A stretch of 64,000 bases of DNA from Argyresthia goedartella (GCA_949825045.1 OX463816.1:15495579-15559578), one strand, 5' to 3'. Shown: positions 22,069-33,650, numbered from the stretch's first letter. Program-made: numbers and translations. Notes: generated by a model not told the origin, from the letters alone.

Positions 22069-22090
22069 GTCGGTTAACTAGGTGGCAGAT
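22052..22090. repeat. 17-bp-stem hairpin ending the BEL 1 pol frame
   Basis: ATCTGCCACCTAGTTAA (22052-22068) and its exact reverse complement (22074-22090) are separated by GTCGG. The TAA that ends pol is the last codon of the left arm, and after the hairpin the coding sense resumes two bases out of frame. This fits a small inverted duplication that broke the gene. Confidence 0.9.
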
Positions 22091-22370
22091 GTTGCAGCAG
22101 ATGGCTCAAGATTTTTGGAAACGGTGGTCCCTTGAGTACTTGCACATCTTGCAGCAGCGCCTTAAGTGGACTGACCGGACGAGCCCCCCTCAAGTCGGTG
22201 ATTTGGTGCTGATTAAGGATGCGAACCTGCCATCATTGAGATGGAGACGAGGACGGATCGTCAATTTGTACACGGGTCGGGATGGCACGCCTCGATCAGC
22301 AGAAGTCAAGGTGGGGGACTCGGTCCTCAAGAGAGCGGTCGCAACACTTTCTCGCCTTCCTATTGATTAG
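22089..22370 (+). pseudogene. pol: C-terminal tail of BEL 1 integrase, out of frame
   Basis: Starting inside the right arm of the hairpin, this frame reads LQQMAQDFWKRWSLEYLHIL and later PPQVGDLVLIKDANLP and LRWRRGRIVNLYTGRDG, the standard C-terminal end of BEL/Pao integrases (DUF5641-like). It belongs to the same protein as the frame ending at 22068 and has no own start codon. The stop at 22368-22370 is the expected end of pol, shortly before the 3' LTR. Confidence 0.85.
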
Positions 22371-22401
22371 GGACAGGTTCGGGCCTGTCCGGGCGGGTGA
22401 C

Positions 22402-22890
22402 TGTTTAATATTTATGCTTCGGAATGCACCTTCTCTTGTTGCGCGACTCGGAACGGAAACGGAACCGCAGCTGTCACTCGTACCAACGAGATGAAAAATT
22501 GGAGGTTTTTTTTTTCTTGTCGGGAGAAAAAACATGTCTGCTCAGGCGTCGGGCCATTGATTGTATTTCGGTGTAACAATTGTCTAATACAGGTGTCGAG
22601 CCTGGTCGGAGTGTTAATCTACCACATCGTCGGGAAATAAGTAGATTCGCGTCAGCGGTTGAGTGATCCGTGTTGTGATTGGACATCGTCGTATCGGACG
22701 GCGACTCCTCGTGTCGGCAGGCAGCACGCCGGCGACAGCGTCGGGCAGCGAATAGAGTCGCTCGAATCGAGCTTTCGATTTCCGGTCTACGACGACAAGG
22801 TAAAGTAACAATCAAGATTTTCTCTCCCGTGCTGGCAAAAACCCAGCCCCTCAAGATTCCACGCCGTTCGGTTGAGGCGTGGAATTAACA
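22402..22890 (+). repeat. 3' LTR of BEL 1
   Basis: TGTTTAATATTTATGC to GGAATTAACA, 489 bases. A short G-rich tract (GGGCGGGTGA) precedes it as likely polypurine primer, and a small GGACAGG...CCTGTCC hairpin sits just upstream of that. Confidence 0.9.
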
Positions 22891-22894
22891 TTAG

Positions 22895-24230
22895 TGGTGT
22901 TCTAATAAAAATAATAATGTCTTTATAACATATACTTAGCAAACGGCATTTTTTGCCTCTTCTCTACAGTGATCCACTGTGGGGCGAAGACACCCGCACT
23001 GATGTTTTTTTATCTCTTTTAAAAATTGATCGTATTTAACTGTTACAATTATTATTAATTATTATAAACACATAATACTACAAGAATACAAGAACGTTTA
23101 TTTGTTGAATGTGGGAATACAGGGTTGTTAATGACAAATATAAGTTCACCACACTCTACCCTAAGGGCGTACAAATATTAAATTAAATTAGAATACACAT
23201 GAAAAGTTACAATATAAATACACAAAAGTGTTACACAGTTTCTATTAATAGCAAACTTTTTACTGAAATTTAGGAATTCCTGTATGCTATAATAGGCTTT
23301 CTTTAGCAAATGTTCTTTCAAACTTGATTTAAATAAATTGAGGTTTTCTATGTCTCTAATGTATATTGGCAGATTATTATAAATTTTGGTGTCATACCAA
23401 ACACACTTTTTTGAAATAGAGCGGTTGAGTGCCGCAGGATGCTTAATTTAATGTTCCTTTTTAGACTTTACTTTGATAAAACAATCCCAGTTGTTTCTAA
23501 CATAAACAGCCATTTCGTAAATATATAACGATGGTAGAGTAAACATTTTTGATTTTATAAAATGTGGCTGACATATGTCTGTTTTTTTTAGATGATTTAT
23601 TGCCCTAAGACATCTCTTTTGTGTTTTGAAAGCCCTGTCCTTATCCGTTGAGTTACCCCAGAATATAACACCATATTTGATAAACCATAAAAAATAAAGA
23701 ATTAGAAGAATTTTAAATCCACGTCAACTGCTGAAGTATATCAAATAATAAAAATCTCAAGGATACTAACAGTACAGGATATGACAATATATGTACAAAA
23801 GTGATAAAGCATGTAGCGTCAATCATATCACCAGTCTTAAGTCACGTCATAAATCTTTGTATAGAATAAGGTGCTTTCCCTGAAAAGCTCAACAGCAGAA
23901 CAAAAGTAACCTACTTGTACTTGTTGATATAGGTTACTTTTGTTCTGCTATTAGTAGCGTCACCCGTTTATTGCGGCTCTACTTGATCTATGTAAAAATT
24001 ATTGAAAGCTTGAGCTGTCTCCTTAGGATCACAATACGATTGTTAGATTTTATTTGTTTAATGCTTTCTTTTGGGGCATTTCTTCCATTATTGAAATTAT
24101 TATTGATTATTTTCCAGGTAGCTTTACATTTATTATTTGAGGTTTGCATAAAATAATAATTTTTTTGTGAGTTTTATATTTTTTTAAATCTTTTGGAATA
24201 TGTTTTGAAGTTATATTTATTGGTTTTGTT
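22895..24230 (-). mobile_element. rearranged non-LTR retrotransposon fragment
   Basis: Three blocks of one ORF2 lie in mixed orientation. Minus strand, about 22900-23690: RT C-terminus (KRCLRAINHLKKTDIC, SLYIYEMAVYVRN, LKEHLLKKAYYSIQEFL) plus a 3' UTR similar to that at 53000-53100. Plus strand, about 23705-23930: start of the RT domain (TSTGYDNICTKVIKHVA, SPVLSHVINLCIE, AFPEKL). Minus strand, about 23960-24200: linker ahead of RT (CKATWKIIN, ETAQAFNNFYIDQVEPQ). The middle block is therefore inverted, and a 20-bp hairpin marks one inversion boundary. It abuts the BEL 3' LTR. Confidence 0.6.
23894..23949. repeat. 20-bp-stem hairpin at the inversion boundary
   Basis: AGCAGAACAAAAGTAACCTA (23894-23913) pairs perfectly with 23930-23949 around a 16-base loop. 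It lies where the RT text switches from plus to minus strand. Confidence 0.9.
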
Positions 24231-26152
24231 CGGAGTACGTCTGTATGTCCATAATAGCTCCCTTTTCTTCTTGAGCATAGTCGAATGTCCTTAGAGACCC
24301 ACCGAGGTTAGAAAATGCAAGGCCGCCGGCCGTCAGCATTATTGACCTTTGCATAATACGTATCGATGTAAAAACGCGCGTTTGTCGTTTTAAAATCGCA
24401 ATCAAAATGAGTCCTGCTTTGAAGGATGGTGGACGCTTTCAGAAAAAAAAAACTAATATAAGTAGATTGCATTGCAATGTATGAAACCCATTGTCTGAAA
24501 CTGTTTTAATTAGGGGAATATTTAACTGTAGCTCTAAATAATATCATACAAACCAATTATCTTCACTGATTAACCTACCGTATGCCAAAAAAACTGACTA
24601 CCCCACAAATAAATCATTTGATATAAAAAAAACACAACCAACTGGATCATGAATCTAATCAAAGCAAGCTAATGGTTCTTACACTGTTCATAATAAATAT
24701 CTGGTTTTTCAAACAGATATTCCGTTTACAATACAAACATATTCATTCATATAACGGAATTGCTAAAATTCGTGCCTTTCGCTCCACCACACGGATTAAT
24801 GTTTACTTTACCAAATTCTATTTAACAATTTTATCATTCTTGTACCTAAAAAGCTTATCTGTTTCAATGAAAATTATAAATAAAATATTCCTATCGGCAT
24901 ACAGCGTAAACGCGGATGCCCTGATAAAGCAAGACATGCCTTTATCAAACTATTTTAGGCTTTAATTTGAGGCTTTAATTAGATTTAATTTGGAAATTAA
25001 TACCACACATCAACACTAGTGTTAGGTTGAACATTATTACAGTAAGAGCAAAAGAAACATAAAATGTTTGAACAGCATAAGAAATATTTTTGTTGAACAT
25101 TTTTGCCGTGGAAATAAGACATATTTGATGTGTGATGAAATACTACCCGATTTAATTTTGTTTTTCTCTATCGAAATAGCAAAACAATATATTTCAAAAT
25201 CTGATTTATCGTACTTTGTTTTTATTATGTTTGCATTACGGTGATTTTTTGATTGATTGATTAGCTAATAGTGATTGATTAAATGGAGTTTTCATTATTA
25301 AAAATAATGTGCCTCGAAGAATGTTCTTGGTTCAAGTAAAGTTGGGTTTATGTTTTTGTAGTTAATAAAATCATTGTTAGGTTTATATTCAAATATCAGA
25401 TAATCACTAAGTATAACGGTTTTACATAAGTAATTATACAGTTTGCAAAATTTATATTGTTTTGTGGGTAAGTTCTGAGCTGCATTTAGTATTTTTGTTG
25501 CAGTTTGAGATATTTTGATCAAAAATCGGGGATTGTTTGTTAAGCGTTTAAATACATGCCTTTTAATTATATATGTTTTATAGATAGTTTTGGACAGTTC
25601 CGACTAAGTCGCTTGAATGGCAACACTGTCCTATGTTATTAACCCCTTTCTAAATACGAATCTTTTATAAATACGAAAATCAACTAAGAATAGACCAATA
25701 TTGTAGTAGTCATCTTAGACGTTACTCTATTTGTTTAATAGATATTTTTTTAACATACTCAGACTTACCATTTTTGTGGCGCTGTAGACAGGATCTTGAC
25801 AGTTTATCGTTGATATCTACGCTTGACTTTAGACCCTCGAACAAATAAATTTATTTAAGTGGAAGCCGAGTTACGTCCCTAATGAGCAACGCAGCGACGG
25901 ACCAAGAGCAGGTCCCGATCAGGACTGGACCAGAGGCAGAGGAGTTCGAGCCTAACAATATTCCGGAAGGGACTGTGAAAACACCTTTTGAACATTCCTT
26001 CATTCTTCACTTCCGATACCTTATAATAAATGTATACGTTTTGTAAGGGATAAGCTACATGAATTGATGACTTTCTTGAATCACGTTTCGTAGTAAGTAC
26101 GTCGTTAGGTATAATAGTTAATTATTGACAGTTTTTTTCTAAATCCTTAACA
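24231..26152. other. AT-rich stretch, no firm gene
   Basis: No recognisable domain. A 54-codon frame at 25882-26046 starts MSNAATDQEQ and is acidic and Pro-rich. It lies 107 bases upstream of the errantivirus-like gag relic and might be a leader or an earlier Gag segment, but I cannot show that. The rest is low-complexity AT-rich DNA with small duplications (25255-25290). Confidence 0.4.
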
Positions 26153-26637
26153 ATGGAGGATATTACTATGGTTCCGTCGATAATGATTAAAATAATACCA
26201 GGTTACAATGGAGAAACCAGAACACTAACACTATTCATTAAGAAATATGAATATATTTTGCAATCTTTTTAAGGTGGTACTTACAAAATTAATATTTATT
26301 TCACTTGATTACCATTTGACTAGCTGGGGAAGCAGTTTATTTGATAGGAGAAAAGGTATGAATTAAAATATGGCATGATTTAAAACAACTTGTAAGCCAA
26401 ACGCTTCGGTGACCCAAGGTCCGAAGAATGCTTGACAGTGAAATACGAGCCCATAAAGCGAAATAAAAGTGAAAGTTACAGAGATATTTGTCACAGAATT
26501 CAACATTTGAGAAGTAGCTTGTTTTCAAAGGTAAGAGAAATAGATAATGACGAAAATTTACTTTTGACTAAATACCACATCTATGACAACACGTTTTTCT
26601 TTATAATTTGCCAGCTTATTTGCAAACTAACTAAATA
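26153..26637 (+). pseudogene. errantivirus-like (Ty3/gypsy) gag relic
   Basis: Two or three frames combined give a Gag of the gypsy/17.6 kind found in insect genomes. PGYNGETRTLTLFIKKYEYIL is near 26200-26270, IKIWHDLKQLVSQTL near 26365, then FGDPRSEECL, SYRDICHRIQHLRSSL and a helical end to 26637. The FGDPR-SY-x-DLCHRIQ order is characteristic of errantivirus Gag. A stop near 26272 and frameshifts near 26300 and 26400 make it dead. No LTR, pol or env was found nearby, so this is an isolated fragment. Confidence 0.55.
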
Positions 26638-27493
26638 GTTAGGTTTGAGGCTTTGAGGATTGTGTTAATAGAACAAAACTTTCAAGGTATATAACGGTAC
26701 AAAGCTCGGGAGTGAATGCAAGCCGAAACCGAAATAATAATTACAACCCTCCAAGATTCGACAATTTTCAAAGCCTATCAAGTGTATATGCATCCAAAAT
26801 ACATTTAATCAGAAAATCTGGCCTCAAATGTATAAGAGGCGCTAAAGCAGATAAGATCTGTTCTCTTTTGTAGCACAAATAAATTTTTTCGGAATTATCT
26901 TCTAAATAGCAGGATGCGACATGTCATACTGCTCTGATGTAATTCCACAAGATTCCACAAGACACACTTCTCCGCGGTTTGATGTGCGTAATGAGCTCGC
27001 TCAACTAATTATCATAAAGTTTTAATGTCGCACTCAAGCCACTTTTGGCGACCACTATCAACGTTTCAGTTTAACTCACTCAAGAGATACTGCAAAGTTT
27101 TGGGTGGAGAGGCAGTGAAAAGTTCGAGGTCATATTTGAGTTTTGGTTGAATTTAAATCTTCTGTTTGATTCCATTTTTATTCGAAAATAATCTCTCTTC
27201 TTTGTAACCGCTAAGTTACTCTTGCCATCCTTCAATACTACCTTAGTTAAGCTAATTATAGCAACTTCAAAAAATAACTGTGATGTTTCGTATTGCTTTA
27301 AGATGTTTAATGTCTAATATCCCCCCTAATCACAACGCGTTCACTGTGGCCGCAGCCATAGAACTGCCAAAGAACATCAGCCCTAATTATTTTTCTTTTC
27401 AGTGTAAGCACGAGCTATCGGCCACGATTCTCTAATTGGTTAATTACTTCAGGCTACTTAATTAAGAAATCAAGGAAGCCTTTAGGAAAACAG
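26638..27493. other. AT-rich stretch, no gene seen
   Basis: Nothing recognised on either strand apart from a short duplication (ATTCCACAAG twice at about 26940-26961). Confidence 0.5.
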
Positions 27494-29451
27494 CTTCCAG
27501 TCGTCTTCTGGTGAATACAATCTAGTTAATTAAAACAAAAAATGTAACGAAGATCCATGAAATTTTTGCTTGCCTTTGCTTGTCTATGTAAAACCGACCA
27601 AGTGCGTTTCGGGCTTTGCACATTTAGGGTTCCGTACCAAATGTAGAATTTAAAAGACTAAAATTAGGGAAATTCAAAGAAAAAATCTGATTTATCAATA
27701 TATGTCAGTGATTGTTAGTAAAATATACGTAATAATAAAAATTATCTACCAAATTGCCATACCATGCAATATTTAGATGGGAAGTAAAATAATTTCGGTA
27801 CAAAATTATGTAAAAAACGCTGACTTTAGTGGCTTCTCATTCCTTTATTTTCCATTTTTTTTTAAATAACTTAAAACAGTATTTCTTCTACTCAAAGCGA
27901 GCTATAAACAACAATATTTCACTCGACGGGGTAGATTATTTATGAATTTTCGTGTCTCCCTTTAGCTTAACAGGAGCTTCCCTCAAAAACATTTAAAACA
28001 ATTTGACAATTTGTATGGCTTTGGGTTAACAAGATGTATACTGTAAAAAAATTAAGACGCTTTTACCGTTTGGCTGTAAAACCTGTGTGACAGACGACGG
28101 ACGGGGCGGAGGGATGACCACGTGAGTGACAGCAATAGGGCTCCGTCTGGACCCTTCGGGTACGGGACCCAAAAAAGAGTTACGGTATGTATTTAGAATC
28201 ACCTATAAATTAAAATAAAATAAATTAAAATATTACAAACGCGCGACCGATACATTTTGGGTTTTTGGTCATCCTCCTTTCCAACAATAATATCTGTAGG
28301 TATTGTAGAGTTGTTTAAAGCGCATATCTCTGTCCTTCACTTTCCTACCTAACGAAATTACTGTTGGTAATTTTAAGTTTAAAATCATCTATTTCAGAAC
28401 AGGCATCGATCGAAACTATTGTCAAAAGTGTGGTAGTGGTATACATATTTAAATAAACATTATTTTTATTTTATTATTATTTTAACATTATTAAAACAAT
28501 AACTGAATTTTCAAAGGATTTATTTCCACGTTGATAGTGATATGAAAGCTGAAAGTAGGGTAGAAAGCAACGTTTTGTTTTCTGGTAACGCTTAATCTCA
28601 TTAATAAAAGTCCATTTCTTGGTTTTTGTTTTTGTTTGTCTATTTGTCGAGTTAGTAACTAAATAAACCGTGAAACTGTCCAAAAATAAAAAAGGAGAAA
28701 TACGAAAATTTTTCAAGTGCAGAAAAACCGGCCACTGAAAACCTAATATTATATACATAGATATAACGTTTAGCAAAGCCTGGTGTGCCGGTCAACTATG
28801 TTAGCCATATTTCCACGTAATGTTAAGATAAGTTGACGACCGTCACAAATAAGGTATATTTATATTCATCACGTAGTTTTGTAGTAAGTTGTATATAAGC
28901 GTATAGTATTCCCTATAATAAATTAGTCTAGTATTTGCGCGTATCTCAAGCATTTTACTTTACTCCCGAAGATGTCGCTCTCCTTATAATGGCCTCGGGC
29001 AAAGTGGTGACCCGACTTCTGAACATCAGCAACCTTCGGTAATAGCAGCATGGACCCAGCCGCGAAGAAAACTCCGTGTGCTGCCACCTTAGAAGTGCAA
29101 GCAAGAAGCACTTCGTCCAAGATCGCCGAGCCCCGACTTCTGCATACCTATTTCAAACCACGCTGCAGAAATCCATAATCAAGACCCCACCCAAACCAAG
29201 ACGACATCAAGCAAGCCATGACGGACCAGAAGCCAAAAGATGAAGTGAAGATACCGCAAGAATAATGAACCGATAGTCAGCCGACTGCTGATTTATCAAA
29301 ATGGAGCTCGCACCAGCAGAAACGAACGCGTCGGCAAATTCATTCACAGCAAGCAGCTTTTCAAGTTCAAGACATAGGAAGCCGTTCCAACCCCCAGAAG
29401 AGTATTGAAACATCATCGATATACCTAATCCAACGAATATTGAAATCATCC
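27494..29451 (+). repeat. 1.96-kb direct duplication, copy 2
   Basis: Matches 11105-13077 in the same orientation with scattered substitutions and small indels (for example CATTTTTTGACAA shortened near 28000). It includes the GGGTTCCGT repeat variant at 27594-28170 and the LTR at 28784-29001. Here the sequence continues past GAAATCATCCAG into GAAGAACATAG, the DNA that copy 1 lost when BEL or a later rearrangement replaced it. Confidence 0.85.
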
Positions 29452-30365
29452 AGGAAGAACATAGCACGAAGAATAATCAAATCACTGAAGAGAGAGATAT
29501 ATATATATATTTATATATAAACGATTGGTGTGCAAGATGTGCCCTATGTTGCCAAATACCAAGGTTTTTAGGCACACAAATTTCATCATCGACAACTTAA
29601 TATTCACTTAAGAGTGAAGAGCACCCACGTACATATGACGTACGAGATCATTGACTGCCTACAGCCAAGGTTACAGATTTAATGCTGACGCTGATTCAGC
29701 ACAGTCATCCTTGTGTAGGTACGGTCGCAATTATAAACAAACAGTGATTACAACTTCAACGACGTGCGATGTAAATTGACTCATCGATTCCTGAAAAACA
29801 TGGGCGGCTGCAGCATCAGACGACTCTCCTGCGGATCTTTTCCAGTTGTAGGTTAGGTTAGTTTCTAACCGCGAATCCCCATTTTTCTAGTGTTTTTCTG
29901 TTTTCCAGTTTTTAGTTTATTTTATGTATGTATGTAAATATTAAGTAATTCTTTAAACTTATGTAGAATTCACATAACCGTAGTTCCTTTATTTTTCTAA
30001 TTCGTGTTTACCTTTAGATTAAGTTGAAGTATGCACAATTACTATCTAATTAATGTTTATTAAAAATCCTACTAGTTATTATTGCAGTTGATATAAGTTT
30101 ATTAAGGTGTACACATTTTTAAAGTTATTTCGATTCATTTAAGGTTATTGTTTGATTCTAACTTAGATTTTTGTTCATTGTTATAAGTAAGTACATTCAT
30201 TTATTTTTTTTCCTAAAGGGGGGAGTATCTGTGCCGGTCGACTATGTTAGCCATATTTCCACGTAATGTTAAGATAAGTTGACGACCGTCACAGATAAGG
30301 TATATTCATATTCATCACGTAGTTTTGTAGGAAGATGTCGCTCTCCTTATAATTGCCTCCGGACA
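28784..30365 (+). mobile_element. decayed LTR retrotransposon remnant
   Basis: 5' LTR 28784-29001 (TGTGCCGGTCAACTATG to CCTCGGGCA), a primer-binding-like TGGTGACCCGAC at about 29005, and a 1.2-kb interior without usable frames. A polypurine tract AAAGGGGGGAGTATC then lies directly before a shorter 3' LTR at 30230-30365. The interior after the primer site has a short Lys/Ser-rich frame (MDPAAKKTPCAATLEV) that may be the Gag start. All pol domains are gone. The 3' LTR lacks an 82-base block holding the TATA-like box and the AATAAA signal. The superfamily cannot be fixed; the primer site would suit Ty3/gypsy. Confidence 0.6.
30230..30365 (+). repeat. shortened 3' LTR
   Basis: Same start as the LTRs at 12408 and 28784, same end region (GAAGATGTCGCTCTCCTTAT then CCTCCGGACA), with about 82 bases missing between GTTTTGTAG and GAAGATGTCG. 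Confidence 0.65.
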
Positions 30366-31755
30366 AACCTGGTGATCGTAATATTAACTTATTACCCTAG
30401 GTTTCGTTAAGTTTTGCTAGTATTCTCTTCTGATGTTGGTACCTACCTACAACTCCATCGAGTTTACTCTGCACCTCTCTCAATGAATTGCAATAACGTT
30501 AGAGCGCCGTAATGACGACGACGTAAATAATCCAGGTGCTGAGTTAACCTAACCTCGATGGAGTTGTAAAAAATTGTCAAGCAGTTTGGGCTATATCGCA
30601 TGCTAATGATATGGTCACACATACATGCAAACATACATATCTACATACAAAGAAACACTCGAAAAAATTTCGGTCCTTTTGGTGCAGTTGGGTTAAAAGA
30701 GATATCAATTTTCTCTTATTAATCTGTTGAATGAGTTGATAACAAATAGTATAGAAAGCAACATTATTCCACTATAACTCAGCATCGTACATATTTCATA
30801 GTTACTGCATGTTCAGCCGACATCGCGTTGAAGCTTCGACTGATGGAAATAGACAGATTCACGCGCACTCACGCTCAGTTTTGATGTGATAAAAATGGAC
30901 TGAAGCTAGGGGATTACGGTGCGCCCGTAAAATCCGTGGGTTATCATCACTTAATCTTGACTTGTTTTTTTTATCAAACACCGCTCAATCACTTCAAAAA
31001 CTTAATTGTTCCAGTAAAACGAATTTGCCTATCCATTTGAAAATAGATCCAAACCAGACATTTGAATAAGACGCCAAAAGTCTGCTGTAGGCGCGCTCTG
31101 GATGGCGCTGGTAAATTGCATATTTTTTGTTTGTTCTTCCCGTCAGAAAAATAAGGCGCATTCTTTAAAAAAAACAAACTTTCAAAAAGCTCGTCAAAGG
31201 ATTTAAAAGAATAGGCTTCTTCGGTATTGGAAAGTTTTTTACGGTTTTATCACTCTATGCGTTTTTATTTCTATGTTGTCAATTCAGCTAATAGTATCTG
31301 ATCATAATGGTAGTAATAGTGGGAAAACCATTCCAAAAGTCGGAATGACGGCTACTATTTTATTGAGTAGTGTAAGCGTGTAATTTGTGAAGTCGTTTAT
31401 GGCAACACTAACTTAGTTACTGTATGTGCATATGCATGTCTGCAATGATGAATGTGAATACATTCTACTTAGCATGAGCTTGGAACTTTACACAATAATG
31501 AGGATTCTTTAAAAGCAGAGCATCTTTGAACAGGCCCTTAAAGGGCCAAATGATAACTGACTCTTCTTCTTGCTGAGAAATGAACTATGATGACTAATAA
31601 ATTTCACTATTACAAATTCTATTTTATGAAACTTATATTTTAAATCGAGGAAACAATACTATCTATCACACTGCATATCTAAAATACTAAAATAAAAACA
31701 TTTGAGATAGGATAATATTATTTATATTATTGATAAATGATCAATATTAATCTTA
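30366..31755. other. no gene seen; one inverted pair
   Basis: An inverted pair CAACTCCATCGAG / CTCGATGGAGTTG lies about 90 bases apart at roughly 30450 and 30560 and may be a small hairpin element. Otherwise nothing is recognised. Confidence 0.4.
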
Positions 31756-32488
31756 GGCAGCCATTACACGCTTAATCTAGATCATGATCCGAGATTATGT
31801 TCAATGATCTCAATCCAGATTGAATGAGTAACGTGTTAAACAAATTATCTAGATTTTCAAAATTAATGATCTCGATCCGTTGATCGTGATCCAGATTGAA
31901 CGTCTAATGTGAAATATTCACAGTTTACGTCAGTCAGCGGTCGTAACCCAATGGAGGCGGACGAATAAGTACAAACGAAGGATTGCAAATGAGAAACTCC
32001 TAAAAATCTCTCGCATGCAGGCATCTTATTTTAGCAACGTATGGTCTAACCAAATCCAACAGATAATCAAAGTATGCCTCATTCATCCTGTAGTAGTTTG
32101 CATGATCCTGCTCCTCTTCATTTCGAATATCAAGTTCAGATGCGTGTAGATGTTCCTTTTCATTAACCATGGTTTGATTCAACGTTTCCTCTTTACACGT
32201 TTCTTTAGAGCACAAGCAATAATTATTGCTACGCAAGATTTTTTTCTTATTCACATCCATTTTGAAATATCAAGAGATGAGAACACGTATTCATCTGATA
32301 GTTGCAGTTGAAATATCCAGAGCTGAGAACACGTATTCATCTGATGGTTGCGAACACTAGACGACATAATTTGGATTGACTGTCTAATGTCAATTAGATC
32401 AACAACCAGCCAGATCAAGATATATCAATCTATTGCAATCCGCGACCTTGGTCAGATCACGATCTAGATTGAGCGTGTAATGGCTGCC
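31756..32488. mobile_element. PIF/Harbinger-like deletion derivative
   Basis: The left end GGCAGCCATTACACGCTTAA (31756 on) and the right end, read inward, GGCAGCCATTACACGCTCAA are inverted over about 34 bases with few mismatches. The interior carries the N-terminal part of a transposase on the minus strand and a 46-bp tandem duplication at about 32264-32355 (GAGAACACGTATTCATCTGA twice). The expected 3-bp TTA duplication is present on the left (TTA) but not on the right (GGA). It is an in-between stage from autonomous element to MITE. Confidence 0.65.
32000..32260 (-). pseudogene. Harbinger-like transposase N-terminal remnant
   Basis: 86 residues from an ATG, MDVNKKKILRS, ending YYRMNEAYFDYLLDLVRPYV then a short tail and stop. 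The RMNEAYFDYLL block resembles the segment just before the DDE core in PIF/Harbinger (HARBI1-type) transposases (RMsxxtFdyLL). The catalytic core is absent. It lies inside the inverted repeats at 31756 and 32488, which supports the assignment. Confidence 0.5.
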
Positions 32489-33159
32489 GGACTGAAGCTA
32501 TCGCGTCTCCGTATCTAGTAAAAAGTGATCTGAAGTGTGGACTAGGTGTTTTCAAATCGGCGCAATCGAGGTGATACTGTAATTATGTGATTTGATGTAA
32601 TTATTTTACATCGCAATACTAAAATGTATCTAATCTAATCTTAGGTTCAGGTTAAAGAATAGAGGAAGTAAATAAGTGTTTATTATCAGTGACATTCAAG
32701 GTAAACTACACTAGTTTAGTTCAGTATACATAAGAAATAGGTTATAATTTTTGATTTCTGAAAATAATTGTTCATTGGTAGAATTTATTAACTGTTTTAT
32801 CACAAAATATTAAACAATCTATAAAAACACAAAATAATAAATAATAGAGGAAGCACAACATAAAATAGTTACCTGGCTAAATAGGATTAAAGTCTATAAA
32901 GTATAAGTTTATTTTTAATATAATCACTCAACATTGTACAATATACATAAGGTATGTTTCTTTCCTATTTATTCATTTCAAAATTATTTTATATCCACGC
33001 ACGAGTACAAACTACGCAAAGAGAGAGTTTTTTATACAAAAGTTTTGTATTCTAGACATTATTTAGAAGTTAGAGAGTACCTACTTTCTTTGTGTTGGTT
33101 TTTAAGAAGGGAAATATCTGTCTCAATATGATAATTTAATATGTGTACCAGCATTCGGT
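32489..33159. other. AT-rich stretch, no gene seen
   Basis: No frame with recognisable content on either strand. Confidence 0.5.
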
Positions 33160-33650
33160 GCAATCTGAAATAGGACACTTATGTGGGGCGCACTAAACAT
33201 TTCCAAAACGAATAAGAAAAAAATACTATTAAAAATAAAAAAAATATTTTTTGTTTCTCAAAATATTCTCCCTTTGCGTAAATACAAATTTTCATACGAT
33301 TAAACCAATTTTGAAAACATTTGGGCCACTCCTCCGTGGTGACCTTATAAACGTGTTTTTCATGCTCTTCGACAGCCTCTTCTGGTGATGAAAATTGTTG
33401 ACCGCGTAATTGGTTCTTAATTTTTGGGAACGGAAAAAAATCACAAGATTGACGTCAGAAATTCATAAGTTCTACGTTTTTCACCTTCAAAAATTCGTTT
33501 GTCTGTCTGGGCGGGTGGAAACTAGAATTGTCGTGGTACAAGATAATACGGCATTTACGGTTATTTTTACGGAGTTCGTCAATAATTTCCGGCAAACAAA
33601 TGGTCGTGTACCAGTCACCATTCTCTAAAGCAATACTAGGCAAGTATCTA
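33160..33650 (-). pseudogene. mariner transposase, C-terminal half
   Basis: The minus strand at 33643-33455 encodes IICLP-type text with RIILYHDNSSFHPPRQTNEFL, the block holding the second catalytic Asp of mariner transposases (HDNAxxH). After a gap and frameshift near 33460 follows SCDFFPFPKIKNQLRGQQF, then EEWPKCFQNWFNRMKICIYA and KGEYFEKQ, the standard mariner C-terminus. The N-terminal half with the DNA-binding helices is missing. Just beyond the C-terminus is CAATCTGAAATAGGACAC, perhaps the element end; the same 15-mer core recurs inverted at 51213. Confidence 0.75.

Larger units (their letters stand above)
13078..22890 (+). mobile_element. BEL/Pao LTR retrotransposon 1
   Basis: Two LTRs (13078-13640 and 22402-22890, both TG...CA) flank a leader, gag and pol in the order gag, protease, RT, RNase H, integrase, which is the BEL/Pao order and matches its motif spelling. 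There is no env-like frame. A piggyBac derivative (13992-16203) sits in the leader. The direct flanks do not give a target-site duplication (TCCAG on the left, TTAGT on the right). The LTRs differ by two large indels, so the element is not recent or is a recombinant. Gag is intact, whereas pol is closed by a hairpin-borne stop near its end. Confidence 0.9.
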
